Program-made: the position numbers and the translations under genes | DNA from: Acidaminococcus fermentans DSM 20731 | GTDB taxonomy: Bacteria; Bacillota; Negativicutes; Acidaminococcales; Acidaminococcaceae | DNA length: 64,000 nucleotides | Direction: 5' to 3' | Assembly: GCF_000025305.1 (NCBI RefSeq) | Contig: NC_013740.1 | Location: forward strand, 124,001 to 188,000 | Shown: piece by piece, positions 51,309 to 62,055 of the stretch | How the letters are laid out: the number at the start of each line of letters is the position of its first letter | Numbering within the stretch: position 1 is the first letter of the stretch | The notes under the pieces: model-generated | Databases searched by the model: none | What the model was told of the DNA's origin: nothing | What the model saw: the letters and a program-made list of their open reading frames with translations, nothing else

Positions 51309-51545
51309 CATACCATTTCAAACAAACACAGGTAATGAACGGGAGCGGAATCGTAGAAACTTCCAGAGAGCCGGCGGTCGGTGCGAGCCGGTAAGCTTTG
51401 AGGATTCCTCTCACCCGGGAGCCGCAGGGGGGAAAAATCAGTAGTCCCTGCCGTCCACAGTGCGTTAAGCTGAATGAGTCCCAACATAGGGTGGTACCGC
51501 GTTCATTCGCCCCTATCTGCTTTGCAGCAGGTAGGGGCTTTTTGG
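51309..51545 (+). ncRNA. T-box leader (leucine-type) of leuCDB
   Basis: The leader contains stem I with an AGAGAG bulge-type motif and the T-box sequence AGGGTGGTACCGCG at 51488-51501. A terminator follows (GCCCCTATCTGC / GCAGGTAGGGGC plus T run, 51509-51543). A CTC triplet at 51408-51410 is the likely specifier for Leu, which fits the downstream genes, but I could not fold stem I with certainty. Uncharged tRNA-Leu would stabilise the antiterminator. Confidence 0.9.
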
Positions 51546-51570
51546 TGCAAGAAAGAGAGGAGTCCGAACT

Positions 51571-52836
51571 ATGGGTATGACAAGAACACAGAAAATCCTG
51601 GCCCGGCATGCCGGCCGCCCGGAGGTGGAAGAGGGAGAACTGCTGGTTTCCCAGGTTGACCTGACCCTGGCCAACGATATTACCGGGCCACCGGCCATCG
51701 ACGAATTCGACAAAATCGGCCGTCCTGTATTCAACAAGGACAAGATCGCTTTGGTGCCGGATCATTTCTCTCCCCCCAAAGACATCAAATCCGCCACCCT
51801 GTGCAAGCATATGCGGGATTTTGCCCGGAAACACAACATCACCAACTACTTCGAAGTGGGCCGGATGGGCATCGAACATGCCCTGGTGCCGGACAGCGGT
51901 CTGGTGGCCCCCGGGGAACTGGTGATCGGGGCGGATTCCCACACCTGCACCTACGGGGCTGTCAACGCCTTCTCCACCGGGGTGGGCCAGACGGACCTGG
52001 GGGCGGCCATGGCCAGCGGCCAGACCTGGTTCAAGGTCCCCAAGGCCATCAAAGTGGTGCTCACCGGAAAGAAGCCGGATTACATTTCCGGCAAGGATGT
52101 GATCCTGACCCTGATCGGCATGATCGGGGTGGACGGGGCCCTGTACCAGTCCCTGGAATTTTTCGGGGAAGGGGTGGGCGAACTGTCCATGGCGGACCGG
52201 TTCACCATCTGCAACATGGCCATTGAAGCCGGCGGCAAGAACGGAATCTTCCCGGTGGATGACAAGACCCGGGAATACCTGAAGGAACGGGGCGTAACCC
52301 GTCCCTGGGAAGCGGTGGAAGCGGATGAGGATGCCGTGTACGCCCGGACCATTACCATCGAGCTGGACAAGCTGGTGCCGGTGGTGGCCTATCCCCATCT
52401 GCCGGAAAACACCCATCCCGCCGCGGAAGGAAAAGACCTGGCCATCGATCAGGTGGTGATCGGGTCCTGCACCAACGGACGGTATGAGGACCTGGTTTCC
52501 GCAGCCCGGATCCTGAAGGGGCGGAAAGTGGATCCCCGGGTGCGCTGCATCATCATCCCGGCCACCCAGGAAATCTACAAACGGGCCATGGACAACGGCC
52601 TGCTGGATATCTTCATCGAAGCCGGTGCGGCGGTTTCCACCCCCACCTGCGGACCCTGCCTGGGCGGTTACATGGGCATCCTGGCCGCCGGGGAACGGTG
52701 CGTGTCCACCACCAACCGGAATTTCCGGGGCCGCATGGGCCATGTGGACAGTGAAGTCTATCTGGCCAGCCCGCTGACCGCTGCGGCCAGCGCTGTTACC
52801 GGCCATATCACGGATCCCAGGGAGGTACTGAAATGA
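51571..52836 (+). CDS. leuC: 3-isopropylmalate dehydratase large subunit
   Basis: LeuC with LeuD isomerises 2- to 3-isopropylmalate. The 421-residue aconitase-type protein has [33 protein letters not shown] and the 4Fe-4S cysteines in [11 protein letters not shown] and [13 protein letters not shown]. It is of the shorter, anaerobe/archaeal subtype. Its stop overlaps the leuD start. Confidence 0.96.
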   Translation: MGMTRTQKILARHAGRPEVEEGELLVSQVDLTLANDITGPPAIDEFDKIGRPVFNKDKIALVPDHFSPPKDIKSATLCKHMRDFARKHNITNYFEVGRMGIEHALVPDSGLVAPGELVIGADSHTCTYGAVNAFSTGVGQTDLGAAMASGQTWFKVPKAIKVVLTGKKPDYISGKDVILTLIGMIGVDGALYQSLEFFGEGVGELSMADRFTICNMAIEAGGKNGIFPVDDKTREYLKERGVTRPWEAVEADEDAVYARTITIELDKLVPVVAYPHLPENTHPAAEGKDLAIDQVVIGSCTNGRYEDLVSAARILKGRKVDPRVRCIIIPATQEIYKRAMDNGLLDIFIEAGAAVSTPTCGPCLGGYMGILAAGERCVSTTNRNFRGRMGHVDSEVYLASPLTAAASAVTGHITDPREVLK

Positions 52837-53315
52837 GTAAAGTATGGCGTTATGGAGACCATGTGGATACGGATGTGATCATCCCCGCCCGCTATCTGAA
52901 CATCTCCGATTTCAAGGAACTGAGTGAACATGCCATGGAAGACATCGACACCACCTTTGCCCCCAATGTGAAGCCCGGGGACATCATTGTGGCCGGCCGG
53001 AACTTCGGCTGCGGGTCTTCCCGGGAACATGCCCCCATTGTCATCCAGCAGAAGGGGGTGGCCTGCATCATTGCGGAAAGTTTTGCCCGTATCTTCTACC
53101 GGAATGCCATCAATATCGGGTTGCCGGTACTGGAAATCGGGGAAGAAGCCAAAAAGATCCAGGCCGGGGACCAGGTGGAAGTGGATTTTGACAAGGGCGA
53201 GATCCGTGTGGTGAACAAGGGCCTGGTGATCAAGACCCATCCTCTGCCGGCCTTCGTCCGGAAAATCGCCGAAGCCGGCGGTCTCATCAACTATGTGAAA
53301 GGAGTCCATGCCTGA
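52833..53315 (+). CDS. leuD: 3-isopropylmalate dehydratase small subunit
   Basis: The 160-residue swivel-domain subunit has [34 protein letters not shown], and [19 protein letters not shown]. It overlaps leuC by 4 bp and touches leuB through a shared A (TGATG). Confidence 0.97.
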   Translation: MSKVWRYGDHVDTDVIIPARYLNISDFKELSEHAMEDIDTTFAPNVKPGDIIVAGRNFGCGSSREHAPIVIQQKGVACIIAESFARIFYRNAINIGLPVLEIGEEAKKIQAGDQVEVDFDKGEIRVVNKGLVIKTHPLPAFVRKIAEAGGLINYVKGVHA

Positions 53316-54388
53316 TGAAAGTCACTGTATTGGCCGGGGACGGCATCGGTCCTGAGATCACCGATGCGGCTCTGGTTGTTTTGAAGAAAACTGCGGACGT
53401 GTTCGGACTGGACATTTCCTATGACCACAAACTCATGGGGGGCTGTGCCTACGACCGGTTCGGCACCCCCCTGCCGGAAGAAACCATCGCCAGCGCCAAG
53501 GCTGCTGACGGGGTGCTGCTGGGGGCCGTGGGAGGCCCCAAATGGGATCACATCGAAGACGTGACCAAACGGCCGGAAAAGGGCCTCCTGGGTATCCGGA
53601 AGGCCCTGGGACTCTACTGCAACCTGCGGCCGGTCCAGGTGCGGCCCTACATGGCCCATCTGTCCCCCCTGAAGACGGAACGGGTGGAAGGGGCCGATCT
53701 GGTCATCGTCCGGGAACTCACCGGGGGCATCTATTTCGGGGAACACCGGGAAGCGGCTCTGGTGGACGGGGTGGAAACCGCCTCTGACGTGGAAAAATAC
53801 ACCCGTCCGGAAGTGGAACGGATCGCTGTCAAGGCCTTTGAAGCCGCCCGGCTGCGCCGGGGAAAGGTGACCAGCGTGGACAAGGCCAATGTGCTGGGGG
53901 CCTCCCGGATGTGGCGGAAAATTGTGGAGGAAATCCACGATGCCCACTATCCTGATGTGGAACTGAACCATTTCTACGTGGACAACTGTGCCATGCAGCT
54001 GGTGCTGAACCCGAAACAGTTCGATGTGATCCTCACCAACAATATTTTCGGGGACATCCTGAGCGACGAAGCCTCCACCATTGCCGGCAGCATCGGGCTC
54101 CTGCCCTCTGCCAGCCTGGGGGACGGCACCGGGCTCTATGAACCCATCCATGGCAGCGCTCCGGACATTGCCGGGAAGGATATCGCCAATCCTCTGGGGA
54201 CCATCCTGTCCGCCGCCATGCTGCTCCGGTATTCCCTCTATCAGGAAGAAGCCGCCCGGGCCATTGAAAGGGCCGTGGACGATGTAATGAAGGCCGGGTA
54301 CCGGACACCGGATCTGGCCGGGGAAGGCCTGACCACTGTAGGCACAAAGAAAATGGGCCAGCTGGTGGCAGAAGCGGTGAGAAAATAA
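53315..54388 (+). CDS. leuB: 3-isopropylmalate dehydrogenase
   Basis: LeuB oxidatively decarboxylates 3-isopropylmalate with NAD+. The 357-residue enzyme has VLAGDGIGPEI, VGGPKWD, the substrate-binding RKALGLYCNLRPVQV, RELTGGIYFGEHRE, VDKANVLGASRMWR, LTNNIFGDILSDEAS and EPIHGSAPDIAGKDIANP. Confidence 0.98.
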   Translation: MKVTVLAGDGIGPEITDAALVVLKKTADVFGLDISYDHKLMGGCAYDRFGTPLPEETIASAKAADGVLLGAVGGPKWDHIEDVTKRPEKGLLGIRKALGLYCNLRPVQVRPYMAHLSPLKTERVEGADLVIVRELTGGIYFGEHREAALVDGVETASDVEKYTRPEVERIAVKAFEAARLRRGKVTSVDKANVLGASRMWRKIVEEIHDAHYPDVELNHFYVDNCAMQLVLNPKQFDVILTNNIFGDILSDEASTIAGSIGLLPSASLGDGTGLYEPIHGSAPDIAGKDIANPLGTILSAAMLLRYSLYQEEAARAIERAVDDVMKAGYRTPDLAGEGLTTVGTKKMGQLVAEAVRK

Positions 54389-54404
54389 GGATTGGTGGGA
54401 GACC

Positions 54405-54435
54405 GGGGGTGTGAATTTTTTCACACCCCCTTTTT
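54405..54435 (+). terminator. Terminator after leuB
   Basis: GGGGGTGTGAA / TTCACACCCCC followed by T residues; the stem core is identical to the one after luxS. Confidence 0.92.
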
Positions 54436-54475
54436 GGAATGGAATACCAGAAACCATGCAGGGAGGGAAATCAAT

Positions 54476-55045
54476 ATGACCCAATGGGCGGACGGGAAAC
54501 AGCGGTGCTTCTGGGCCAACCCCGGCAATCCCCGGTACATCCGCTACCATGATGAAGAATGGGGACGGCCGGTCCATGAAGACCGGAAACTGTTTGAAAT
54601 GCTGCTGCTGGAAACCTTCCAGGCCGGGCTTTCCTGGGAATGTGTGCTGAACAAGCGGGAAGGGTTCCGCCGGGCCTTTGACGGGTTCGATCCGGAAATC
54701 ATCGCCGGCTATACGGAAGAAAAACTGGAGGCTCTGGGCCAGGATCCTGCCATTATCCGGAACCGGCTGAAGATCCGGGCGGCGGTGACCAACGCCCGGG
54801 TGTTCCTGGCCATACGCCGGGAATGGAGCACTTTCGACCGGTATCTGTGGCACTGGACAGAGGGAAAGACCCTCCGGGAAACTGATCTCACCCATTCGCC
54901 CCTGTCCGATGCAATTTCCAAAGACCTGAAGAAATGGGGCATGAAATTCGTGGGCACCATAGTAATCTATTCCCTGCTCCAGGCCGTGGGCATCATCTGG
55001 AGCCACGAAAAGGGATGTTTTTTGGAGCGGGAAAAAGGGAAATGA
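54476..55045 (+). CDS. tag: DNA-3-methyladenine glycosylase I
   Basis: Tag excises 3-methyladenine from alkylated DNA. The 189-residue protein has RCFWANPGNPRYIRYHDEEWG with the zinc Cys and His. ETFQAGLSWECVLNKREGFR contains the base-binding Glu, and IIWSHEKGCF provides the remaining zinc His and Cys. GGAGGG precedes the ATG. It is an independent unit after the leu terminator. Confidence 0.97.
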   Translation: MTQWADGKQRCFWANPGNPRYIRYHDEEWGRPVHEDRKLFEMLLLETFQAGLSWECVLNKREGFRRAFDGFDPEIIAGYTEEKLEALGQDPAIIRNRLKIRAAVTNARVFLAIRREWSTFDRYLWHWTEGKTLRETDLTHSPLSDAISKDLKKWGMKFVGTIVIYSLLQAVGIIWSHEKGCFLEREKGK

Positions 55046-55060
55046 AAAAATTCACACCCC

Positions 55061-55284
55061 CTGTCAACGGCCAAAGGAAGCCAGCAAAGCTGGCTTTGAA
55101 CAACGGCAACCGTTATATAAATTGTTTTCGTAGGGGCGACAGGCCCGGCCGCCCGCCAAATCAGCCGTTGACCATGTGTTTTGCGGGGCGCCGGGCCTGC
55201 GCCCCCTACGGTTTATGCTGTTTCAAAATCAATCTGCAAAAATTGATTTCCATCGGCTGCTGACAGCTGACCGTTGACAGCCGA
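55061..55284. repeat. Dispersed intergenic repeat (long version with GTAGGGG hairpin)
   Basis: It begins CTGTCAACGGCCAAAGGAAG and contains GCCAGCAAAGCTGGCTTTGAACAACG, then an 82-bp module with ends CGTAGGGGCG / CGCCCCCTACG (55129-55210). It closes TTTCAAAATCAATCTGCAAA ... GGCTGCTGACAGCTGACCG. The outer blocks match 10727-10834, which lacks the inner module. No gene is present. Confidence 0.8.
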
Positions 55285-55326
55285 CAAAAAAGCAGGTTCC
55301 GCATTTTGCGAAACCTGCTTTTTTTA
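55285..55326. terminator. Bidirectional terminator between tag and ilvN
   Basis: AAAAAAGCAGGTT / AACCTGCTTTTTT with loop CCGCATTTTGCG; T runs on both strands serve the convergent genes. Confidence 0.9.
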
Positions 55327-55830
55327 CTACATCTTCTTCACCGGCACCAGCCCCCGGCTCAGGGAAATCTGCCCGGTCCGGGCGATTTCGATGATTTCGT
55401 AGTCCTCCAGGACTTCCAGCAGGGCATCGATATGGTCCTCCCGGCCGGTGAGCCGGAGCACCAGGGATTTTTTCTGCACGTCCACCACCTTGGCGTGGAA
55501 CAGTTCCGCCAGGCTGGCCACTTCTTCCCGCACCTGGGGGGTGGGGGCGCTGACCTTGATCATGGCCAGTTCGTAGCTGACAAAGGGCGCGTCGTCCAGG
55601 TTCACCACCTTGATCACATCGATGAGCTTGGCCAGCTGTTTGATGGCCTGGTCCAGCTCATACCGGTCTTCCACCGATACCACGATGTTGATCCGGGTCA
55701 CGTCCCGTTCTTCCGTGTAGCCGGCATTGATGAACTCGATGTTGATGGCCCGGCGGCTGATCAGTCCGGCTACATGGGTCAGGACCCCGGGTTTGTTGTC
55801 GGCCAGGATGGCCAGATGCTGTCGGATCAT
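55327..55830 (-). CDS. ilvN: Acetolactate synthase small (regulatory) subunit, copy 1
   Basis: The 167-residue protein has an N-terminal ACT domain (LAILADNKPGVLTHVAGLISRRAINIEFINAG) and a C-terminal ALS_ss_C domain. It activates IlvB and confers valine feedback control. The ATG overlaps the ilvB stop. It is the last gene of ilvC-ilvB-ilvN. Confidence 0.96.
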   Translation of the reverse strand: MIRQHLAILADNKPGVLTHVAGLISRRAINIEFINAGYTEERDVTRINIVVSVEDRYELDQAIKQLAKLIDVIKVVNLDDAPFVSYELAMIKVSAPTPQVREEVASLAELFHAKVVDVQKKSLVLRLTGREDHIDALLEVLEDYEIIEIARTGQISLSRGLVPVKKM

Positions 55831-57524
55831 GCGTTGTCGCCTCCCGTTACCATTTCATCCAGTTTCTTTCCGCCAGGGACCATGGGATAGACATTTTCGT
55901 CCGGCGGGATGGTCACTTCCAGGAGCGCCGGTCCTTCCTGGGCAAAGAGTCTGTCCAGGGCTGCCGGCAGCTCTTCTTCTTTTTCCACCGTCCAGGCCGG
56001 AACCCCCATGGACCGGGCTACGCCGGCAATGGACGGGTTGGCGGTCAGGTCGGATTCGGCAAAATGCCCTTTGTAGAACATCCCCTGCCACTGATGGACC
56101 ATGCCCAGGGTGTTGTTCCGCAGGACCACGGTCTTGACGGCGATGCCGTATTTGTGAAGGGTGGCAAATTCCTGGCAGTTCATCATGATGCTGCCGTCCC
56201 CGGTGATCAGTACCACCGGTTTGTCCGGTTCGCCCAGCTGGGCCCCCAGGGCGGCGGGCAGGCCGTAGCCCATGGTGCCCAGACCGCCGGAGGTGATGAA
56301 ATGATGGGGCTGGGAAACCGGATAGAACTGGGCCGCCCACATCTGGTGCTGGCCCACATCCGTAGCCACCAGGGCTTCCGGACCGGCTTTCTTCGCTGTC
56401 TCTTCCAGCACCACCTGGGGAGACAGGCCTTTTTCCGAAGAAGGACGGGTCCCGGCCGGGTGACCGGCTTTCATTTCCTGGAGCTCCTGGCGCCAGGTGA
56501 CGGTCTGGACCGCCGGAATGGGACTGGCTTCCAGCTGTTTCCGGAAGGCCGGCAGGGACCAGCGGAGATCCCCGTTGACACTCAGGTCCGCGTGGACGAT
56601 CTTGTTGATCTCCACCTGGTCGATGTCGAAATGGACGATCCGGGCTTTGGGAGCGAAATTGGCTACGGACCCGGTGACCCGGTCGTCGAACCGGGCCCCT
56701 ACGGTCAGCAGCAGATCACACTGGGTGATGGCCATGTTGGCGGTCCAGGTGCCGTGCATCCCGGCCATGCCCAGGTTTTCCTCCCAGTCATCGGGGATGG
56801 CCCCTTTGCCCATGAGGGTGTACACCACCGGCAGGCTGGCATCCCGGACAATCTGCCGCAGAGGTTCCGCTGTATCGGACAGAACCACCCCGCCCCCCAC
56901 CATCAGCAGGGGACGGCGGGCCTGGCGGAGGGCCGCCAGGGCGGCGGACACTTCCGCTTCCCGGCCTTCCTGGAGGGGCTGATAGCCCCGCAGGGATACG
57001 GTTTCCGGATACTCGTAGTCAAAGGGGGTGTCGAACACGTCCTTGGCCACGTCCACCAGCACTGGCCCGGGACGGCCGCTCCGGGCGATGTAGAAGGCTT
57101 CCTTCAGTACCCGGGGCAGATCCTGGACTCTCTTCACCAGGTAATTGTGCTTGGTGATGGGGGTGGTGATGCCGGAAATATCCGCTTCCTGGAAGGAATC
57201 CCGGCCGATCAGAGGGGTGGCCACCTGGCCGCTGATCACCACCAGGGGAATGGAATCCATGTTGGCGGTGGCAATGCCAGTGACCATGTTGCAGACCCCG
57301 GGGCCGCTGGTGGCAAAACAGACGCCCACCTGTCCCGTGGCCCGGGCATAGCCGTCCGCTGCATGGACGGCGCCCTGTTCATGGCCGGTGAGGATATGGG
57401 GGAACTTCATCCGGTACAGAGCATCATACAGGCTCAGTACGGCTCCTCCAGGGTATCCGAAGACAACCTGGACCTGTTCCTTTCGCAAACTTTCGATGAC
57501 GGCTTCTGCACCGGTGATCTTCAT
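55827..57524 (-). CDS. ilvB: Acetolactate synthase large subunit, copy 1
   Basis: The 565-residue ThDP enzyme condenses pyruvate with pyruvate or 2-ketobutyrate. It shows VFGYPGGAVLSLYDAL with the following HEQGAVHAADGYAR (catalytic Glu), GARFDDRVTGSVANFAPKA, LGTMGYGLPAALGA, the ThDP motif GDGSIMMNCQE, and GMVHQWQGMFYKGHF, in which the specificity Trp is kept though the usual RYSxT is altered. GGAGG precedes the ATG. A hairpin and a GACTAGTGACTAGAG repeat lie between it and ilvC. Confidence 0.96.
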   Translation of the reverse strand: MKITGAEAVIESLRKEQVQVVFGYPGGAVLSLYDALYRMKFPHILTGHEQGAVHAADGYARATGQVGVCFATSGPGVCNMVTGIATANMDSIPLVVISGQVATPLIGRDSFQEADISGITTPITKHNYLVKRVQDLPRVLKEAFYIARSGRPGPVLVDVAKDVFDTPFDYEYPETVSLRGYQPLQEGREAEVSAALAALRQARRPLLMVGGGVVLSDTAEPLRQIVRDASLPVVYTLMGKGAIPDDWEENLGMAGMHGTWTANMAITQCDLLLTVGARFDDRVTGSVANFAPKARIVHFDIDQVEINKIVHADLSVNGDLRWSLPAFRKQLEASPIPAVQTVTWRQELQEMKAGHPAGTRPSSEKGLSPQVVLEETAKKAGPEALVATDVGQHQMWAAQFYPVSQPHHFITSGGLGTMGYGLPAALGAQLGEPDKPVVLITGDGSIMMNCQEFATLHKYGIAVKTVVLRNNTLGMVHQWQGMFYKGHFAESDLTANPSIAGVARSMGVPAWTVEKEEELPAALDRLFAQEGPALLEVTIPPDENVYPMVPGGKKLDEMVTGGDNA

Positions 57525-57572
57525 GGTTCCTCCTTTGTGAATGATGGTTGTTGGTTGGATTCATTAAGTAGA

Positions 57573-57635
57573 AAGGCAATCCCGCAGGATTGCCTTCCTT
57601 TGGCTGTAGACTAGTGACTAGAGACTAGTGACTGC
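57573..57635 (-). repeat. Hairpin and CTAGTGACT tandem repeat between ilvC and ilvB
   Basis: Stem AAGGCAATCC / GGATTGCCTT (57573-57596) has no strong T run on the minus strand. It is followed by GACTAGTGACTAGAGACTAG-type tandem units (57607-57632). It may weakly attenuate the operon. Confidence 0.55.
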
Positions 57636-57645
57636 TCCCGCCTGC

Positions 57646-59010
<1,365 letters not shown>

Positions 59011-59017
59011 TGAGGTA

Positions 59018-59046
59018 AGTATACATTGTACAAAAACAACTGTCAA
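59018..59046 (-). promoter_or_regulatory. Promoter of the ilvC T-box leader
   Basis: Consensus TTGACA and TATACT on the minus strand with a 17-bp spacer. Confidence 0.88.
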
Positions 59047-59116
59047 CAGGATTTTTGAAAAAGTTTCAAAATGGCGGAAACAAAATAAAAAGTGTAATGA
59101 ATGGAATAGTCCGGCT

Positions 59117-59803
59117 TCATTTCCGGAACCGGTACCCCACGCCCCAGACGGTTTCAATGTATTCCGGTTTGGCGGTGGAGGGTTCGATCTTTTCCCGGAT
59201 CCGGTTCACGTGGACGGATACGGTGGCGGTATCTCCCAGGGAATCCTCTCCCCAGATCCGTTCGAACAGGGTTTCCTTGCTGAAGACCACACCGGGGTTT
59301 TCGGCAAGGAACAGGAGCAGAGAAAATTCCTTGTTGGGCATGGCGATCTCTTTTCCCTTCAGGTACACATGATGGCCTTTCCGGTCGATGGTCAGGTCTT
59401 TCCGCCGGAGCAGCTGGTCCCCGGAATGCTGCCCGGTGAGCTGCCGGTACCGCTGGAGATGGGCCTTGACCCGGGCTACCAGTTCCCCGGGGCTGAAGGG
59501 CTTGACGATGTAGTCATCGGCTCCCAGACCCAGACCCCGGATTTTGTCCACGTCCTCCTGTCGGGCGGATACCAGCAGGATGGGGATGTTCCGCTTTTCC
59601 CGGATCCGCCGGCAGACCTGGAATCCGTCCATCCCAGGCAGCATAATGTCCAGGAGCACCAGGTCCACTTTTTCATCCAGGGCCGCCTTTTCTCCGGCCA
59701 GGCCGTCTCCGGCAATGGCCACCGCAAACCCGTTGGCTTCCAGATAATCCCGTTCCAGTTCGGCAATATCCAGGTCATCTTCCACGATCAGGATTTTTTC
59801 CAT
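59117..59803 (-). CDS. Response regulator, OmpR family (second two-component system)
   Basis: The 228-residue regulator has the acidic pocket VEDDLDIAELE, phospho-Asp in LVLLDIMLPGMDGFQ, LVSARQ and the Lys of YIVKPFSPGEL. A winged-helix domain ends VHVNRIREKIEPS and TVWGVGYRFRK. Its start lies 29 bp inside the upstream kinase gene, so the two are coupled. Targets unknown. Confidence 0.94.
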   Translation of the reverse strand: MEKILIVEDDLDIAELERDYLEANGFAVAIAGDGLAGEKAALDEKVDLVLLDIMLPGMDGFQVCRRIREKRNIPILLVSARQEDVDKIRGLGLGADDYIVKPFSPGELVARVKAHLQRYRQLTGQHSGDQLLRRKDLTIDRKGHHVYLKGKEIAMPNKEFSLLLFLAENPGVVFSKETLFERIWGEDSLGDTATVSVHVNRIREKIEPSTAKPEYIETVWGVGYRFRK

Positions 59804-61286
59804 TGTTCAGGTCCTCCTCCAAAGGAAATGTCATGCAGATTTTCAGTCCATGGGGTTGGTTGGCTTCCGCCCGGATGGTCCCCTTCATGGTGGTGGTGAT
59901 TTTCCGGACCACCGCCAGTCCCAGGCCGCTGCCGGCGGACACATGGCTTCGGGCCCGGTCCGTCCGGTAAAAACTTTCGAAGATCCGGTCCAGCTGCTCC
60001 GGAGCCACGCCGGGACCGTCATCTGCCAGTTCCAGCCGGACCTGGTTTTTTCCCTGGGGCTTCAGGGCGATGGCCAAGGTACCGGCTTTCTCCGTTTTGT
60101 ATTTCCAGCTGTTGCCCAGCAGGTTCTCCAGCACCCGGGCAAACTGGTCCCGGTCCATCCGGATGGGGGCTGCTGTGAGGGCGGTGGAAAAGGTGAGATG
60201 GAGGCCGTTCTGCTCCCAGTGCTCCCGCTGTTTTTCCACATAATCCCTCATCCAGGAACACAGATCCACCGTTTCCCAGTGGAAGGGGACCTGGTCCAGA
60301 TCCAGTTTGGAAAACAGGAACAGGGTCTGGTTCAGTTTGGCCATGTTCTCCGTGGTTTCCAGGATCTTCTGGAGATAGCGCTGCCGCTTTTCCGGGGTAT
60401 CCGCAATGCCGTCCTGGATTCCCGCCGCATAGCCCTGGATCTTGGTCAGGGGGGTGGCCAGGTCATGGGCGATGCCGGCCAGCATTTCCTTCCGGCTTCG
60501 TTCATCCTGCTCCCGTTTCTGCCGGGCCCGGCACAGTTCCAGACGGCTTTTTTCAAAGGCCCGGAGGGTGTCCCCGATTTCATCCCGGCTGTCCGCCCGG
60601 ATGGGGGTATCCAGGTCCCCCCGGCTCACCTGGGCCGCAACCCGGCGCAGTTTTCCCAGGGGCTTCAGCAGCTGCCGGGCCATGAGCCGGCTGAGGAGCA
60701 GGCCCACCAGGGCGGCGGCCAGCAGCACCAGGAGGAAGGCGCCGATGAAACTGCCTTTGAACAGTTCTTTGGAATGGAGGGTGAACAGGTCATCCCCCTC
60801 TACCAGCGGGTCCGGTCCCGTGACCCAGGCCTCCACCCCCGTCTGGAGGGAGCGGTAATGGAAAGCCAGGCCCTTCTTGCCCCAGCTGATGCCTCCCTGG
60901 CCTTCCGGCACCTGCTGGAGAGCAGTGGTGCGGATTTCGTCCGGCTGCTGTCCCTTTGTTGTATAGAAGGGATGACCATGCTGTTCCAGCACTACCCGGA
61001 GCCCCTGGTCTTCCAGATGTTCGGTGACCCGCATCAGGGGATGGGGATTGTCCGGTTCGAAATGGTCGGACCGGACCCGGAGCCGGGTCAGTTCGAACTG
61101 GATGGTCAGATTGGGGCCGCTTTCCGGCCAGATAAAGGAAATGATGCTGCTGCGGTTCAGATTTTCCAGACCGAAGATCCAGAAAATCCCCAGACTGAGC
61201 AGGGCGAAACAGAGGACGGGCATCAGGATCATCAGATAGTTGGCGGCCAGCAGCCGCTTCCGGATGGGCAGATCTTTCCAGCGCAT
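59775..61286 (-). CDS. Sensor histidine kinase (second two-component system)
   Basis: The 503-residue membrane kinase has helices at about residues 15-40 and 185-205, a roughly 140-residue extracytoplasmic sensor between them, and a HAMP segment (RQLLKPLGKLRRVAAQVSRG). The phospho-His is in AGIAHDLATPLTKIQGY. The ATPase domain has LLGNSWKYK, ADDGPGVAPEQ and SAGSGLGLAVVRK. The start is the ATG of MRWKDLPIRKR; longer readings run into intergenic repeat. It is transcribed before its regulator, between the two ilv loci. Confidence 0.93.
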   Translation of the reverse strand: MRWKDLPIRKRLLAANYLMILMPVLCFALLSLGIFWIFGLENLNRSSIISFIWPESGPNLTIQFELTRLRVRSDHFEPDNPHPLMRVTEHLEDQGLRVVLEQHGHPFYTTKGQQPDEIRTTALQQVPEGQGGISWGKKGLAFHYRSLQTGVEAWVTGPDPLVEGDDLFTLHSKELFKGSFIGAFLLVLLAAALVGLLLSRLMARQLLKPLGKLRRVAAQVSRGDLDTPIRADSRDEIGDTLRAFEKSRLELCRARQKREQDERSRKEMLAGIAHDLATPLTKIQGYAAGIQDGIADTPEKRQRYLQKILETTENMAKLNQTLFLFSKLDLDQVPFHWETVDLCSWMRDYVEKQREHWEQNGLHLTFSTALTAAPIRMDRDQFARVLENLLGNSWKYKTEKAGTLAIALKPQGKNQVRLELADDGPGVAPEQLDRIFESFYRTDRARSHVSAGSGLGLAVVRKITTTMKGTIRAEANQPHGLKICMTFPLEEDLNNGKNPDRGR

Positions 61287-61297
61287 AAGGTCCACTT

Positions 61298-61315
61298 CCT
61301 GCTGTGCACAGCAGG
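61298..61315. promoter_or_regulatory. Perfect 18-bp palindrome at the sensor kinase ribosome-binding site
   Basis: CCTGCTGTGCACAGCAGG lies just upstream of, and partly over, the SD of the kinase gene; a TATAAT is about 30 bp farther upstream on the minus strand. It could be an operator or an RNA hairpin. Confidence 0.5.
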
Positions 61316-61361
61316 TACTCCTTTCTTTTGTACTGTTTCTTATTATACCATTCATGGCCGG

Positions 61362-61535
61362 AAGTGCAGAGTGCAGAGTGAAGAGCACAGACGATGAAAA
61401 TCCTATGACCCATTGCGATGCCGTAGGGGCCGCACGCCGGGCGGCCCGCCAAATGCCCGTCCCTCCGACACCAACGGCTGTAGGGGCTTTTCGGGGGAAG
61501 CCCCTACAGCCCGGCCGTCGGTCGGGCTGTATCCT
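61362..61535. repeat. Uninterrupted intergenic repeat with GTAGGGG modules
   Basis: AGTGCAGAGTGCAGAGTGAA tandem units are followed by GACGATGAAAATCCTATGAC, CCATTGCGATGCCGTAGGGG, CACCAACGGCTGTAGGGGC and a GGGGCTTTTCGGGGGAAGCC hairpin. It is the intact counterpart of the copy split by the IS near 45.7-47.6 kb. There is no gene in the stretch up to the next promoter. Confidence 0.8.
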
Positions 61536-61618
61536 GCCTGTGACGGATGGAACATTGTATGATTCGTTACAATATCCATGGAGAAAGAATGAAAGTGCAA
61601 CATTTTTCGGAAATACAG

Positions 61619-61647
61619 TTGACACACGTCCGTAGGGAAGGTAAAAT
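61619..61647 (+). promoter_or_regulatory. Promoter of the second ilvBN locus
   Basis: TTGACA and TAAAAT with a 17-bp spacer. Confidence 0.8.
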
Positions 61648-61653
61648 AATTCC

Positions 61654-61927
61654 AATTCACAATTTCACATCCCAAGCCCATGAGGGGAAAGAGTAGTCCG
61701 GGGAAACCTTGCAGAGAGATGGCGGCTGGTGGAAGCCATCAGGGGAACCTGGAGGAAACTGGTCCCGGAGGAGACAGGCCGAAGCAGTGCAGTAGGCCTG
61801 GACGGCATTCCCCGTTATCGGAAGCGCGTATGATTGTACGTGGCAAAGTGTCCCGGACCAGCAATGGCCGGGGAAACAGGGTGGTACCGCGGATTTTTCC
61901 GTCCCTTTTCAGGGACGGTTTTTTTAT
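61654..61927 (+). ncRNA. T-box leader of the second ilvBN locus
   Basis: Stem I with GCAGAGAGATGGCGGC, T-box AGGGTGGTACCGCGG (61879-61893) and terminator CCGTCCC / GGGACGG plus seven T residues (61900-61926). GTC at 61762-61764 is a possible Val specifier, unproven. The stretch CCCCGTTATCGGAAGCGCG to CAGCAATGGCCGGGG is clearly related to the ilvC leader. Confidence 0.9.
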
Positions 61928-62055
61928 TTCTGCGGCCCCCGTCAAATCGACTTTCCCCCATGCCGGGTTCAGGATACCAGAACCCATTGAAAAGGATGCA
62001 GGCCCCGATACCAGGGCCATTTGAAAAGGACAGGATACATGAAGGAGGACCTTTT

